Shown here: positions 11,761 to 22,645 of the stretch, one piece after another | How positions within the stretch are numbered: position 1 is the stretch's first letter | Layout: each line of letters begins with the position of its first letter | Source: Chionis minor | Taxonomy: Eukaryota > Chordata > Aves > Charadriiformes > Chionididae | DNA: 64,000 bases | Assembly: GCA_013398295.1 (NCBI GenBank) | Contig: VZSF01003291.1 | Location: 398,679 to 462,678, forward strand | Direction: 5' to 3' | Made by a program: the position numbers and the translations under genes | Notes under the pieces: generated by a model | The model's input: the letters and a program-made list of their open reading frames with translations, nothing else | Told to the model about the DNA's origin: nothing | Databases searched by the model: none

Positions 11761-14700
11761 TTCATATATAATATGCCTACTTGTTGATAAGGCTGGCTGC
11801 ATGACTCAGTGCCATGACCTTTCCAGAGGAAGTATTGTTTCAGTGCATAATATGTTACAAAGGCAAAGAAATGCAACTTTTCCTATTGCTGTAACGCACG
11901 GTATCTTTGGGGCGTATCCTCCAAGAGGCGAAGATGATTCAACCGTGCGCTGTGCACTTGCTCCAGAAGGAATGTTGACTTGAGAATACATTCCTTCACC
12001 AAGGAACTGGTATTCACATGTCTTCGTGCCTTTTTTTTTGGTATGAATAAAGGACTCTGACTTTCAAAGATCTCATTTCCCTTCCCGTGTATATTACAGA
12101 TACTGAAATACTGTTGGATCCTAGACGTGGTTGCGCTGCACTGTTTGCTCACTAAAGCAGCCAGAAGAGACGTAATATTTCCAGAAGACCTGAGTATTTA
12201 TGCTGCAGTATCATCACGTCCACTGTAATTTCAAGAAGAAGTAAACTGAAGCCAGCAAGGCCGTGGTTACACCTTGGAGGGGACTTCCCAGGCAGCGAGG
12301 ACAGTACAGGATTGCATCGGAGAGGCTGGGTAACCTGTGGTGCCTCCACCACCAGTGGTGAGCCAGGACTGATGTGGCCTGAGCTGGTCGAGCTCCACAG
12401 CTGAGAGAAGGAGGAGGTGACATTTTAGAAGGGCTTTTCCAGCCCTGTGATTTTACGCTTAGACCCAGGATTTGAGTGTTGGGATTCACCTGCAGGAAGC
12501 ACAAGCTGTCAGTCACATCTACGTTGCGGTGTACCAACAGCAGCTACCACATGAGCTGCCTTTCCTGGCGCACCGGCTAGTTTTCCATGCCATGTTAAGC
12601 TCCTCACTGCTGTGGTTAGACTGCGTTCTAGTGCAGAACTGCTCGCTTTCAAATTAGGTTCGCTGCAATAGATACCAAGTAGATCAGTCCAGATTCAAAG
12701 GCCCGCAAGGCATATCGCTTTTGAACACAAATGAATTTAGAAGAAATGTAGATTTAATTAATTCTTTTTTTCTGATCTAAGCTAAGAGCTTTTGTAACAT
12801 CTGAAACTTTTATCAGAGTTGACAATGGTATAAATACCATCCTGCCAGCTCCTAGAGTGCTAGCAAACAATCTTTCATCAACCAAATGAACTCTAACAGA
12901 CGGAGCAAGATATAAACACCCATATGTAATGCACATTCTCTGGACCGGGTCCACCACTAGCAAAACCCTCCTGCTTCCCTGGAACCAGCAACACAAACTC
13001 CCTTTATATGTCTTAAGTGTCCACAGTACAAACAATAACACATTAGCATGTTCTTGACACTGCTGTCAAAATAAACAGCGATTTATTAACATTCTACAAG
13101 GCATTCTTTTTTAAAGAAATCAATTGAGCAATAATGTCAGAAAAAAATATATAACCCTCTTCCCCAGAAAGCAGCATCTCCCTTTTACTTAAGACAACAT
13201 CTGGTCCAGATAACAGCTGCCAAGGGCTAGAGCTAAGAGGAATAGTGATTGCTGTTGCTTGGTGGTTGCTTGAGTATTTTGGAGAGCAACATTTTTTCGC
13301 TGTATGGTATCACTGCCAACTATTCCCTGGGATCCCAGGAGGACAATGCATTCCCTTTCTGCTCTTACTGGCTGAACGGAATAAAAGCTGAACACGATGC
13401 TTGCTCTCACCACTCAAACCTGCACTAAATATAAATAGATATTAAAAACTGCCTCCCTCCCTGGCTTTCTGAGGTGAAAACCTCCCCATCTTCACACAAG
13501 GAGACTTTTGCTGCCTTTTGTTCCTGTGGTTAAAGCAAATTTAAAGATATCAAGGAGCCTCTTGAGAAAACCAAGAGAGGAAGCTTGAATGCAAAGTGAA
13601 CTTACAAACAAAAAGCTATTTTTAGCATTGGGGGGAAACTCTTAGCATTGGACAAACAATACAAGGAAGTTTCAGACACTGACTGCTAGGGAGAGCTAAT
13701 ATCCCCTTGTCGCTGCCCCACCTAGTCTGGATACAGGAATGCTGCTATATTCTCATGCTTCTCACAACCCCCAAATTATCCACCTTCCCCTTAGCACGGT
13801 GTAAAAGTTCAGGGCTCAGGCTAAGAGCCACCTGGTGACGTTGGCTAATACACACAACCTCACCCTCCCACTGGCAGAGGTGATTTGAGGTCACAGCATG
13901 ACCCTGTGGGACCATGGGTTCCGTGGTACTGATGAGGATGGGTGGTGGGACTTCCATTTGCAGTACTGACAGATGTGGTAGGAGAGCACAGCTGGAAGCA
14001 CACACAGACCTGAGGCCAAAGAGCAAAGGAAGAGTCTCGTGTACCTCGGTCGCAGAATAAGGACAGAGCAGCTGGGCAGAAGCAGAAGGAATTACACGAA
14101 TGGCCTTGGGACAATCCAAAACCAACCCTCCTAAACTCAGAGCAAATTATCTAGCTGTGCTTCTGCCCTTCATACATTGCTGGACCCCAGGACATTGTCT
14201 GCAGTTAGTCAATGGAGTCTCACTGGTGCCCAGCAGCTGGGGATGTGGCCGTAGATTCAGGACATAACAATAATGTTTTGACAATCCCAACTGACGCTTC
14301 TTTTCCTCCCAGCAATTCAGCTTTGTAACCCCCCAAAACTAATAATAATATATTTTTTAAGCAATTATCAATATGCAGGTTTTTTGGGGTGGAAAGCTTT
14401 TACAGAGGAGTTTTTCTAGCCTATTCACTTCTTGGTTTTGCTGCATTCCTGTTTATTCATTTGCACCTAGAGTGACTAGTTGGAATCAAAGTGATCAAGA
14501 AGCTGAAGTGATCAAGAAGTGACAGGCTGCCCTCTGTCTTCTGAGATAAGTGAAATAAGACTACACGTGAAGGCCACTGTTGCCCTTGAAACCTCTCCCA
14601 GATCTTTGTATTGTCCAGAGAGCTGAACCAGTGTTCAGGGAACAGAAGATGCTGGAAAGTAATTTCATGGATCAGACACATTTCTGCTTTTGCTGCTGTT

Positions 14701-14904
14701 TTTGCTGTGAGCTTACAAACGCTTAAAACAAGGGTTTGATGGACAGAGTCGATCAGAAACTGGATGCAAGGTGAAACTGTACAAAAAAATAGAAGCTATA
14801 CAGGATTGCTCAAGTCCTTATCTGGTCCCTGTTGCCTATATAGACTCACGAGATGTCAGTCAGAGATGCTTTGTAGATGCCTTCCAGAGGGAGAGGAGGA
14901 TATT
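11761..14904. other. Unique noncoding stretch, no gene seen
   Basis: No exon or RNA gene seen. Around 12425-12462 the words AGAAGGGCTTTTCCAGCCCT and GTGATTTTA weakly resemble a plus-strand CR1 3' end, but no element body precedes them. A 126-codon minus-strand frame at 13745-14125 overlaps a second minus-strand frame and shows no domain. Confidence 0.55.
14491..14519 (+). repeat. Two-copy tandem repeat, 17-base period
   Basis: GTGATCAAGAAG occurs at 14491-14502 and again at 14508-14519. This is a local slippage-type duplication without evident function. Confidence 0.8.
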
Positions 14905-15385
14905 TATTACATTGCAACAAGCTGAGCCTCAGACAGCCATGTGCCCTTCTAGGGACAACGTCCAACTGTTCTGGGCTGCAACAGCAAGAACCTAACCAGC
15001 ACATTGAAGGAAATGGTTCTTCACCTGTCCCCAGCACTGGTGAGCCCAAGTCTGGCTACTGCATCCAGCTTTGGGCTCCCCAGGACACAACACTGGCTAA
15101 GGGGAGTGAGCCAGTGAGCCTGGCTTTGCCTGTCAAGATGGTCTGGGGTCAAGGTACATCGCATGAGAGGAGGAAACTGGGCTCATTCAGGCTGGGGCAG
15201 AGACAGTGATGGGGAATTGTAGCTTCCAGGACATAACGGGTGGTAACAGAGAAGATGAAGCCCAGCCTCTGAAAGATGCACAGCAAAAGGACAAGTTGAA
15301 GTGAGGGAGATTCAGATTGGGTACAAGGCAAAAGAATTTTGCCCTGGGAGTGGTCAACCACTTGGACAAGAACTCAGACACCTTA
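14905..15385 (+). mobile_element. Old, diverged CR1 LINE fragment
   Basis: This region is recognisable as CR1 in sense orientation, though heavily mutated. Blocks in the expected order are 'gggctgcaacagcaagaacc', 'cagcactggtgagccc', 'catccagctttgggctcccc', 'ggaaactgggctcattcagg', 'ggtggtaacagagaagatga', 'cacagcaaaaggacaag' and 'ttcagattgggtaca'. These correspond to the last part of ORF2 in the subfamily with a 'GGTGGTTACAGAGAAGATGG' block. The usual 3' tail is missing, so the copy is truncated at both ends. It is clearly older than the copies at 37.8 and 44.6 kb. Confidence 0.75.
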
Positions 15386-16885
15386 GATCTCTGTAGTTTT
15401 TCAGTGAGTCTTACAAACTAAAGTTTATAAACTAAATAGGGAAAGGCCTCTAAACCCATCAAGAACTCAACTTTGGCCTCCTTAGAGAAACTAGAATATG
15501 CAGGAACCTGAATGCCTTTGTCTAGTCTGCTCCAGAAGGCCTGCGCTTTCTTTCAAATGACACTTATGCCACTGAGTCACTTAGCCAATTTTCAAAGAAA
15601 GTCACCTTTGACTTCAGTTTCTGAGCCTCTACTGCAGGCTTTTGCAAATCGCTTTGTTCCACTGGTACTTTGTCCTTGTCTTGCTAAATGTCCCCCGGGT
15701 AAGAGGACAGGGTTGTTCATTGTTGCTTCTTTCTAAATAATTTCCATGTGTTTTTTAGTAATGTGGAGGGCACTCATTGCAAAAAGCCTCCAATGAAAGG
15801 GCAGGAAGAATTTAGTTCTGATTTGGCTCTTGGTTCCACCGCAGGGTCGGTCTGTATCTGCAAAGGGTTAAGGACTCGCTGATGGAAAACATTTGAGAAG
15901 CTCTGATAACAGAGAATATGCAAACAGTGGGACCAAGCTCACAACAGTGCTGGTTACACGTGTCAAATCAGCAGCCGTAGCACAGGCAGTACCAGCCTTG
16001 TACCCTGCACAACATTTCTGCTTCTGCTGCACTGACTCCCTCCTGCCACTCACCTGTCATTCCCAAGAATACTTTGGGATCTCTTTCTTCCACCCACCAG
16101 TTGACAGGTCTGTAGAAATGCACCCCAATGTCCCCCAAACCTCTGTCCACTGATACCGTACAAGCCAGGGGTATGTGCTGTTTCAGAGCAGGCACACAAA
16201 ATTCCAGCACAGCCAGGATGTTTAAGGGAAGTTGTGCACCGACTCTGAAACACTTGGCTGTGGATTTTTGAGAAGAGAGATTGCTTGATAGGGCAGCATG
16301 AGTGAGCTCTCTAAGTACACCAGGGAGTGGTGCGTGACTATAGACGAGCACAGGCTAAAAACTAAAATACCTTCTCTGTGAAAGACAAGACACTTGCTGC
16401 TTTCTGCCCAAGTCCACGACTCCGTAATGTAGCACTGGCTCGAGACACAGCAATGTTCCCCATGTGGCACCTGGGACTGCCACGTGCACAAGCATCTTTG
16501 TACAGCCAGGATCAGCCTCACTCCCGCAGGAGGCCAGACGTGGACACAGCTGGAACGCATATTAGGAAAGACTGGGCGATTTGACCAATGTTGAGGTCAA
16601 GAGTGGAGTGGAAAAATCCCTTCCACCCTGTCTAATGCTTAAATAGACACTACACCTCACTCCTCTCTGTTCCTAAAAGAAGGAACAGTGCCACAACCGT
16701 AATTAAACGCAGCCGTAGTTAGACAACGCTGGGGATCCCGTAAAAACTGGTGTTATTATGTACACACACTTCACCTCTGGGATTAAACTGCCTAGTTCCC
16801 TTCCACTAACATTCAAAACTTACTCTTTCACATCTTCCTCCAAAGACGAGCACAGCTAACGGTTCAGGTACAAAGCCACCTAACG
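15386..16885. other. Unique noncoding stretch, no gene seen
   Basis: No exon, RNA gene or clear repeat. Opposite-strand open frames overlap at 15.9-16.6 kb (up to 127 codons, minus strand) and carry no recognisable features. Confidence 0.6.
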
Positions 16886-16925
16886 GCATTGATGTCATTG
16901 GGAAAATCCTGACCCCCACAGCACT
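16886..16925. repeat. Copy of an old dispersed motif (TTGA..TCATTGGG type)
   Basis: 'gcattgatgtcattgggaa' is followed by 'aatcctgacccccac'. This resembles the recurring amniote repeat words 'ccattgacttcaatggga' and 'aatcctggccccact'. Related words occur at 22.35, 30.13, 31.49, 35.42, 55.20 and 62.96 kb in this window. The repeat family is not named here because I could not identify it with certainty. Confidence 0.4.
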
Positions 16926-17149
16926 GTGCTGATTCACAGTGGTTCACTAAGCTGAGGATCAAACCCAAGAGCATAAAGAGCTCCTCTATCAAAGAATTGA
17001 CACCTGATCTCCCGTGGTGCTATTTGCTTCTTAACCCAAATGGTACCTCCAGAGCCCACAGGTCCGTGCCTATAAAGGTGCGGACGAGGCAGCAGTATCC
17101 GTAGTCTCCCAGGGTAAGGAAGTAGAAATTGTTAGTGTGGATCAGGTCC

Positions 17150-17222
17150 ATGGCCCATCTAGCCCAATATCCTGTCTCGGTGGCCAGCACCAGATGCGTC
17201 AGAGGAAGGTGTGAGGGACCCC
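17150..17222 (+). repeat. Probable ancient amniote repeat fragment
   Basis: The words 'tggcccatctagcccaatat', 'cctgtctcggtggccagcac' and 'cagatgcgtcagaggaaggt' match a dispersed sequence I recall from bird, turtle and crocodilian DNA ('catctagcccagtatcctg ... gtggccagtaccagatgctt'). The family assignment is uncertain. The fragment lies inside a 75-codon minus-strand open frame that is probably meaningless. Confidence 0.45.
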
Positions 17223-18439
17223 ATGTGAGGCAGATGTCATGCCTCACTGCAGCCTGCCCAACTTAGGAAAAGATGAAAACAAATGAGTTTATAACCTTTT
17301 GTCAGCCTGTCCCAAGGATGTAACTTCACAAATATTTAGGTCAAATGGGGCACGCCCTGTGCTACACAGAAAGAGAAAAGAAGAAAACCCAGTGCTTCAG
17401 CTCCTGGATGCCATACTCTGTGTGCTAGATAAGATAAACTACTGACAGTCACTTGCTATCGCTGTGGACGCTAGTCTGCTAGCTCTGCCCAGGAGCTAAA
17501 GGTAGCTTAGGACACAAGTGAAGCGAATACTGCAGTCTCAGTGCAAGCCATCATTTTCCACATGACAGTCACAAAAACCCCTGTAGTTAATCAAAGAAAA
17601 ACAAGTATGAAGCTAAGCTAAACTAGGCTTCTCTCTGCAGATTTTTTAAAACTCAATCCAGTTTGTACAAGGGATTCGCCAAACTGAAAATCTTTCCTCA
17701 ACGTGTGGGAGTGCACCAACTTTAGCCGTCGGTTCCCAAAAGGTCATGAAGAAGTCCCCACAAGCACGTTGTAAATGTGAAGACCAGCTATAGATGTATG
17801 TGGCTCCTGTCTTCTCCCAGTCTGCTCCTCCTTGGTGGGGAGAGGAGCTGGTGACTTCTGCCAGGTCCCCAGCCAGACCCAAGAGAAACTGACAGCCACA
17901 GACTGGTTCTTACCAAGTCGTAACAGTTTTCTCAGGGATCACAAAAAGCATCAGTAAGGTTCCTCATCAGCCTGCCTGGGGCTCTCATCCTGCTTGTGGA
18001 AGTGGGTCTCCACTGCCCATTCCAGTGCAACACGATGGAGAGCAGATATCACCTAGCCCACAGGGGTTTTGTCCTGAGGGCAGGGATTCAGTCTGGCTGC
18101 AGCTTCCCCAGTGTCTCTCTTGGTGCAAACTCCAAACACTGCAAATGCTGATTTAAGGACTGGGCAGGGTAGAAACGCGCCATCGCTCCAAGGCTGGGTG
18201 TCCTGTTGGCAAGGCAGGACGGAGGCAAAAGCTACTGCTCTGCCCTGGCCTGAACAAGGGGAGGGGGAAATCTATTCTGCGGTTTGGCACAGAAGGGCCG
18301 CCCGTGTCCTTGGCATCCCCGGGATGGTACCAGTGATGGCGTACGAGCAAGGCAGAGACATTGCACAGCTCTGCGCAGGGGGCAAAGGCCAGCTCAGGAG
18401 CACCCCTGAGAGCAGGCAGCCATGCCCTCAGCTCTTTTC
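17223..18439. other. Unique noncoding stretch, no gene seen
   Basis: Nothing beyond short unsupported open frames was seen, for example the 114-codon plus-strand frame at 18111-18455, which lies in moderately GC-rich sequence and has no domain. Confidence 0.6.
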
Positions 18440-18660
18440 CTCCATCAGCTGTTAATCATTTGCCTCGGCTGTGTTAATTCACAAATTTCTTTCTCCCAGC
18501 CCCGCTCCCATTGTTTCCGAGCAGGGCATTGTCATGAGGCCAGTTCTATATTTACGACAGGATGTCAGCCTACGCTTACAGTCGCCTTCTTTGAACTGGA
18601 TACTTTTACCTTCTATGTTGGCAACGCCGCAATTCAACAGAAAGGTAGAAAAATAAACAA
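18440..18660. promoter_or_regulatory. Candidate enhancer-like block
   Basis: This non-repetitive block mixes retained CpGs with binding-site-like words: TTAATCATTTG near 18452, a GTTAATTC near 18473 and a SOX-type CCATTGTTTCC at 18508-18518. TTTGAACTGGATA lies near 18590. No repeat or credible exon explains it. It is a pattern-based suggestion only. Confidence 0.25.
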
Positions 18661-19478
18661 GTGTTTATTTAAGACATGCTTGGTTGTATCAAAACGCACA
18701 AGTGGCACTTCTTCCTATTGGCTCTTCCATGCTCCCGGCCAGGAGAGCACAGGTTTTTCATGACATAAACAAAGGATTATTTCCTAAGAAGATTGAGAGT
18801 TTCCTTTAAAGGAAAACAAAAAAAAGAAAGGAGGAAGGAATCTGCAGAATAGCCCTTAGGAAGTTACAACTCTGGAGGCCCTTTAGTCCCTCACCAGTAA
18901 AATGTATTTAAATATAGCATGGCCTGCCCAGAGCGCAGCCTGAGAAATGCCATATACACAGCAAAGAAACAACTCTGCAGCCAAAGCCAGAGGGTGCCCG
19001 GCTTCAGGCACATGCCCCTTTATCAGGATCTGCAACGAGGCCCAAGAGCTGCATTTTTGACTTGACTCCTTCAAAAGGTTTGATCCTGCTTTAAATGTTT
19101 TAATTGCCACACACAGTCTAGCTTTTTGTTTGTGCAGTAAAGCAGCCTGTAGCCTTTGTCAGAACAGGAACACAAAAGTCCTTATCCACTGAAGGATACC
19201 ACCAGCCACCGACTTCAAACCAGATCTGAGACTTGAAGCACCCACCTCCTCTGCTCCTCACCCAAGAACAACCAGGCTCTCTCCGTGCTCTTCACAAACA
19301 GAAGATGATCCCAGGAGATTTGCAAAGCTTTGAGCCTATTCTCCTTGAAACACTTTCTCAAGACTGCTCTCAGCTAAGTTCCTTATGAATAATTTTTACC
19401 TGGTATTTCTGGGACAACCAAATTGCTGAGTTGCTACACCTGTGTGAACTCTGCCCCCTCCCCGCCTTCCTTGATGAG
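18661..19478. other. Unique noncoding stretch, no gene seen
   Basis: An A/G-rich low-complexity patch occurs around 18808-18840. Nothing else could be supported. Confidence 0.6.
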
Positions 19479-19612
19479 ATCATAGAATCATAAAATGGTT
19501 CAGGTTGGAAGGGACCTTAAAGATCATCTAGTTCCAACTCCCCTTGCTGTGGGCAAGGACATCTCCCACTAGACCAGAGTGCTCAAAGCCTCATCCAACC
19601 TGGCCTTGAGAT
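19479..19612 (-). mobile_element. CR1 LINE 3' fragment
   Basis: The plus strand reads ATCATAGAATCATAAAATGG, then 'ttcaggttggaagggacctt', 'aaagatcatctagttccaac', 'tgggcaaggacatctcccac' and 'tcatccaacctggccttgag'. This is the reverse complement of the CR1 3' end of the same general subfamily as the plus-strand copies at 37.8, 44.6 and 61.3 kb. Only the last 130 or so bases remain, the usual result of incomplete reverse transcription. Confidence 0.95.
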
Positions 19613-19797
19613 CGTGAACCTCAGCGTCCAAGTACAGCAGGTTAGAAGACAGGTCAGAAACTCCTTCTTCTCCTTCTCAAAATAACAATTTTTTGAAGGC
19701 ACAACTAAAATGTTTCAAAGCCCAAGTGCTATTCGTGCCTTGTGGAAGATGCTACTCTGCATCACACCCATATTTTCTTGATGGAGGAGTGTGGTGG

Positions 19798-19823
19798 ACT
19801 ACATTTCCCATGACATGCTGTGG
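19798..19823 (+). promoter_or_regulatory. ZNF143 (Staf/SBS)-like motif
   Basis: ACTACATTTCCCA (19798-19810) followed by TGACATGCTGTGG closely resembles the vertebrate ZNF143/THAP11 site whose core is ACTACAATTCCCA followed by GAATGCA. The spacing between the two halves is about two bases longer than in the consensus. The motif is normally found in promoters and at some chromatin-loop anchors, and also inside some old repeats. No promoter is evident here. Confidence 0.4.
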
Positions 19824-21809
19824 TGTCCCCTACCAGTGAAAGGGGTGATGCACCAGTGACACAAAAGTCTGGTAGTTCACCCAGGGAGCCTGGCCACTGG
19901 CAGGAATAGGGACATATGCAGTGAGGGCTAGAAGGCTCATGAATGGGAATTTCAGGACACAAATGTTTCACCTTGGTCAAGATTACAGTCACAGTTTTGG
20001 TTGGGATCATTCCGCTTCCTGGATAAAATTTACCTCTTTCCCCTTCATCTCCCTGGAAAGTGGATCACTTTGTGATGGAGGAATAAGCCAAAACTCAGTC
20101 TTCTAAGCAGAATGCAGATAGAAGCATTTTGTCCAATGTTAGTTTGGAGCCATCCTCTGTCACCACAGCCTCCATTCGATGATGTACCTGCTCTGGAGCT
20201 ACACAGAGACTTTGTGCTCCAGGACACTCTGACCTGTCTCCCATGCACTTTTTTCAGAGCACAACCAAGTAGCTACTAATTGCATTCAGCTGTAATGAGA
20301 AGTCTGAAATAACTCAGGCTCTCTGGCAAGACACCTCTGTTGTAACAACAGGCTTTGGCTGTGGATTTATCTGCCATGGATCCTGCTTCCCATACAGCGT
20401 AGGGTAACTGAAGCAGGATGAACCCTAGAATGTAATAATATAAGCAGGAAGGGCTGTAATTTGAGGACCTTCCCACATCAAGTAAGTAAAACAATCTCCT
20501 CTTTCAGAATGCAACATAATTCTTGCATAAAGCTCCTTTAAAATAATATACAGCGCTGCTGAACGGGAGCCGTAGGGGGACTCTTTCTGATCCTCAGTTC
20601 GTTCTCAGATTTAGCTGATAGTTTCGCTCTGACTGCTCTAATTCATACAGAGGAGCTCTAAGTTTTTCTTTCAAATGCAGAAAAGGCTGTACATACCAAT
20701 GGCCATTTCCTGAGCCTCTTGCAAGAATAAAGGTACTGGCATATAACATGTGAGTTCACCCCTCGCTTTCAAATAATCTGCGTCCTGGTACCCCCGTTTC
20801 CCCACCCCAGACAGAAGCAGGTTCTGCTCGTGCTGCATTTCCCACCCAGAAAGACTCTTTGGGGGCCACTCTTCAAATACCAAAAATCGAAGCTAGAATA
20901 AGCTGTAGCTGTATCAGGTGAGATTCAATAAATAGTATAGCACATTTGAACAGAAATGATGATTTACTCTTTTCACCGTGCAGGATTTGTATTTGGGATA
21001 CAAAGTTAACTTTGGAAAAGGCAGAAAGGCAGCATATTATTATTATTATGTTGGACTAGCTATTATCCCTGGATTCAGGGCAAGCAGACGTACTTTATGG
21101 AAGGAAACAGTACTCGGCCCTCACTGCTGTTTGCTCCCCATTTCCTTCTGTCTTAAGACCTGGCCATTTTTTAGGCACGCTACAAAATCTGGGAGGTAAC
21201 ACGAGACTAGAAGACCATGAAACAGCTGGTGAATAATGAAATAATCTAGATATAAACACACACCAGGGAACAGCTATATGTGTTTTGCAATTACATTCCC
21301 AGGGCAAGATCTAACACCAGTGCCCTGCTTCTAATTTTAGAAAAAGGCTTTCACAGTGCAAGTAGGCTTTGTTACCTCTCGCCCTGAGGAAATCACTGCT
21401 GGTCTTCAGACAGCTGTATTCCACAGAAAATCCTCTTTGGATTATATGTCAAAAGAGCTATCAAACTCTCCATTACAACCACTGGGAGACCTAGCCCAGT
21501 GACAGTGAGAAAAACCTGCCTTTGTTTGCTGCCAGAATCCTAAATGCTGTTAGTCTCCTTCAATAGCCAGAGATGTTGCAGGTCATGACAGAACAAGGAA
21601 GATGCAGGGCTTTGCAAACGGGAACACAGTGTCCGAGCGAAACCACACTGCCCCATCCAGACGGAGCCTCACCATGCTCTTGTGCAGCCGTAATACCCAT
21701 CACCGAAGGGGCTGTTGGACATTGACCTGTATTGCACGGATCAGCAGATCAGAAGATCATAGGAAAAGATATCTCACCCGCTTCTCTTAGTAGGGACTAA
21801 AAAATTGTA
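19824..21809. other. Unique noncoding stretch, no gene seen
   Basis: No gene or clear repeat apart from a short ATT microsatellite (21034-21049, five units). Overlapping short open frames on both strands are unsupported. Confidence 0.6.
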
Positions 21810-22260
21810 GTTCTTGCCAAGTCCAAGCAGCATCAACACAGTGAAACTGTGTAACAGAAACAGAGTGGAAGAAAAAGAACCGGCAGTTCTACAGGGCTGT
21901 ATTTCATTGCTGCGCACCAAGTTTGGAGCAGCGGAAACAATACAAGCTGTGCAGCAGAAATCAGTCACCATGGGCGCTCCTATTTCAGCAAGTGTTTGGG
22001 AGAAATTTATGGCTAATCGGGAACATGACATTATTAACGTGCTTTGTACCCAGCCAAGCGCAGATGTGTGCTTGCATAAACCTTTCCTTATCGTTACTAA
22101 AAGTGATGTGCTGCAGTCTGTCACTTTCAATAAACAATTCCGCGGCCAAGATCTCAAACGTTGCTGCATCACACTCTGATGATCTGCGCTTCGCTTATAG
22201 GGTGTCAGAGTCAGATGCAATAACAAATACTTGACCACAGCCCCTTTGGGCTGGTGCATT
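21810..22260. promoter_or_regulatory. Candidate conserved noncoding block with long open frames on both strands
   Basis: The block stands out because it keeps CpGs within AT-rich words (for example TTCCGCGG near 22138) and is open on both strands: 178 codons on minus (21774-22310) and 121 codons on plus (21814-22179). A plus-strand ATG at 21970 sits in a good Kozak context (GTCACCATGG) and would start a peptide of 70 residues beginning MGAPIS, which formally fits an N-myristoylation signal. There are no flanking splice sites I trust, no domain and no retroviral LTR or primer-binding site. I favour a conserved regulatory or structural block, or chance, over a gene. Confidence 0.25.
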
Positions 22261-22352
22261 CCCAAGAAGGGGTATATGTTGATTACTCTTGCATGATATT
22301 TTGCCTGCATAGTTAAAACTCATCCAAAGTCTAAAGAAGCCAGTGGAAAATC

Positions 22353-22390
22353 TCCCGCTGGCTTCACTGGGCTTTGCATCTGGCCATTAG
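22353..22390. repeat. Copy of an old dispersed motif
   Basis: 'tcccgctggcttcactgggc' followed by 'tttgcatctggccatta' resembles the amniote repeat words 'tcccattgacttcaatgggc' and 'tttggatcaggcccta'. Substitutions are many, so this is an old copy. Confidence 0.4.
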
Positions 22391-22626
22391 ATATTTGAGT
22401 ACCTTAGCCAAACTTATGCCTTTAGCATAACACAGCCCCTAAACTACCATCCAACTGTAGTCTCCATTCTGGGGGAAGACAGCCAGCCAGAAAACATTCT
22501 AATTCACACATCTTGTGATTTTGCTTAATGTTTTTGTTAACTTTTCTCAATTATTTAAAAAAAAAATAAAATTGACCAACAAAATTTCTTGCGAATACCA
22601 CCACCCCAGTTTCCGCACCATTTTGG

Positions 22627-22645
22627 AAAAAAAAAAAAAAAAAAA
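22627..22645. repeat. A19 homopolymer
   Basis: Nineteen A residues follow a 9-A run about 60 bases upstream. No retroposon body could be recognised immediately upstream, so a processed-pseudogene tail is possible but unsupported. Confidence 0.85.

Noticed and set aside
12425..12462. Words resembling a CR1 3' end (AGAAGGGCTTTTCCAGCCCT, GTGATTTTA)
   Set aside because: Only about 35 bases match weakly and no CR1 body precedes them, so it was not called.
21970..22179. Possible retroviral matrix-like start (MGAPIS, myristoylation-type)
   Set aside because: No long terminal repeat, primer-binding site, downstream capsid, protease or polymerase sequence. A six-residue resemblance is not enough.
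22627..22645. A19 run as the tail of a processed pseudogene
   Set aside because: No polyadenylation signal at the expected distance joined to a recognisable reading frame, and no target-site duplication was found by eye.
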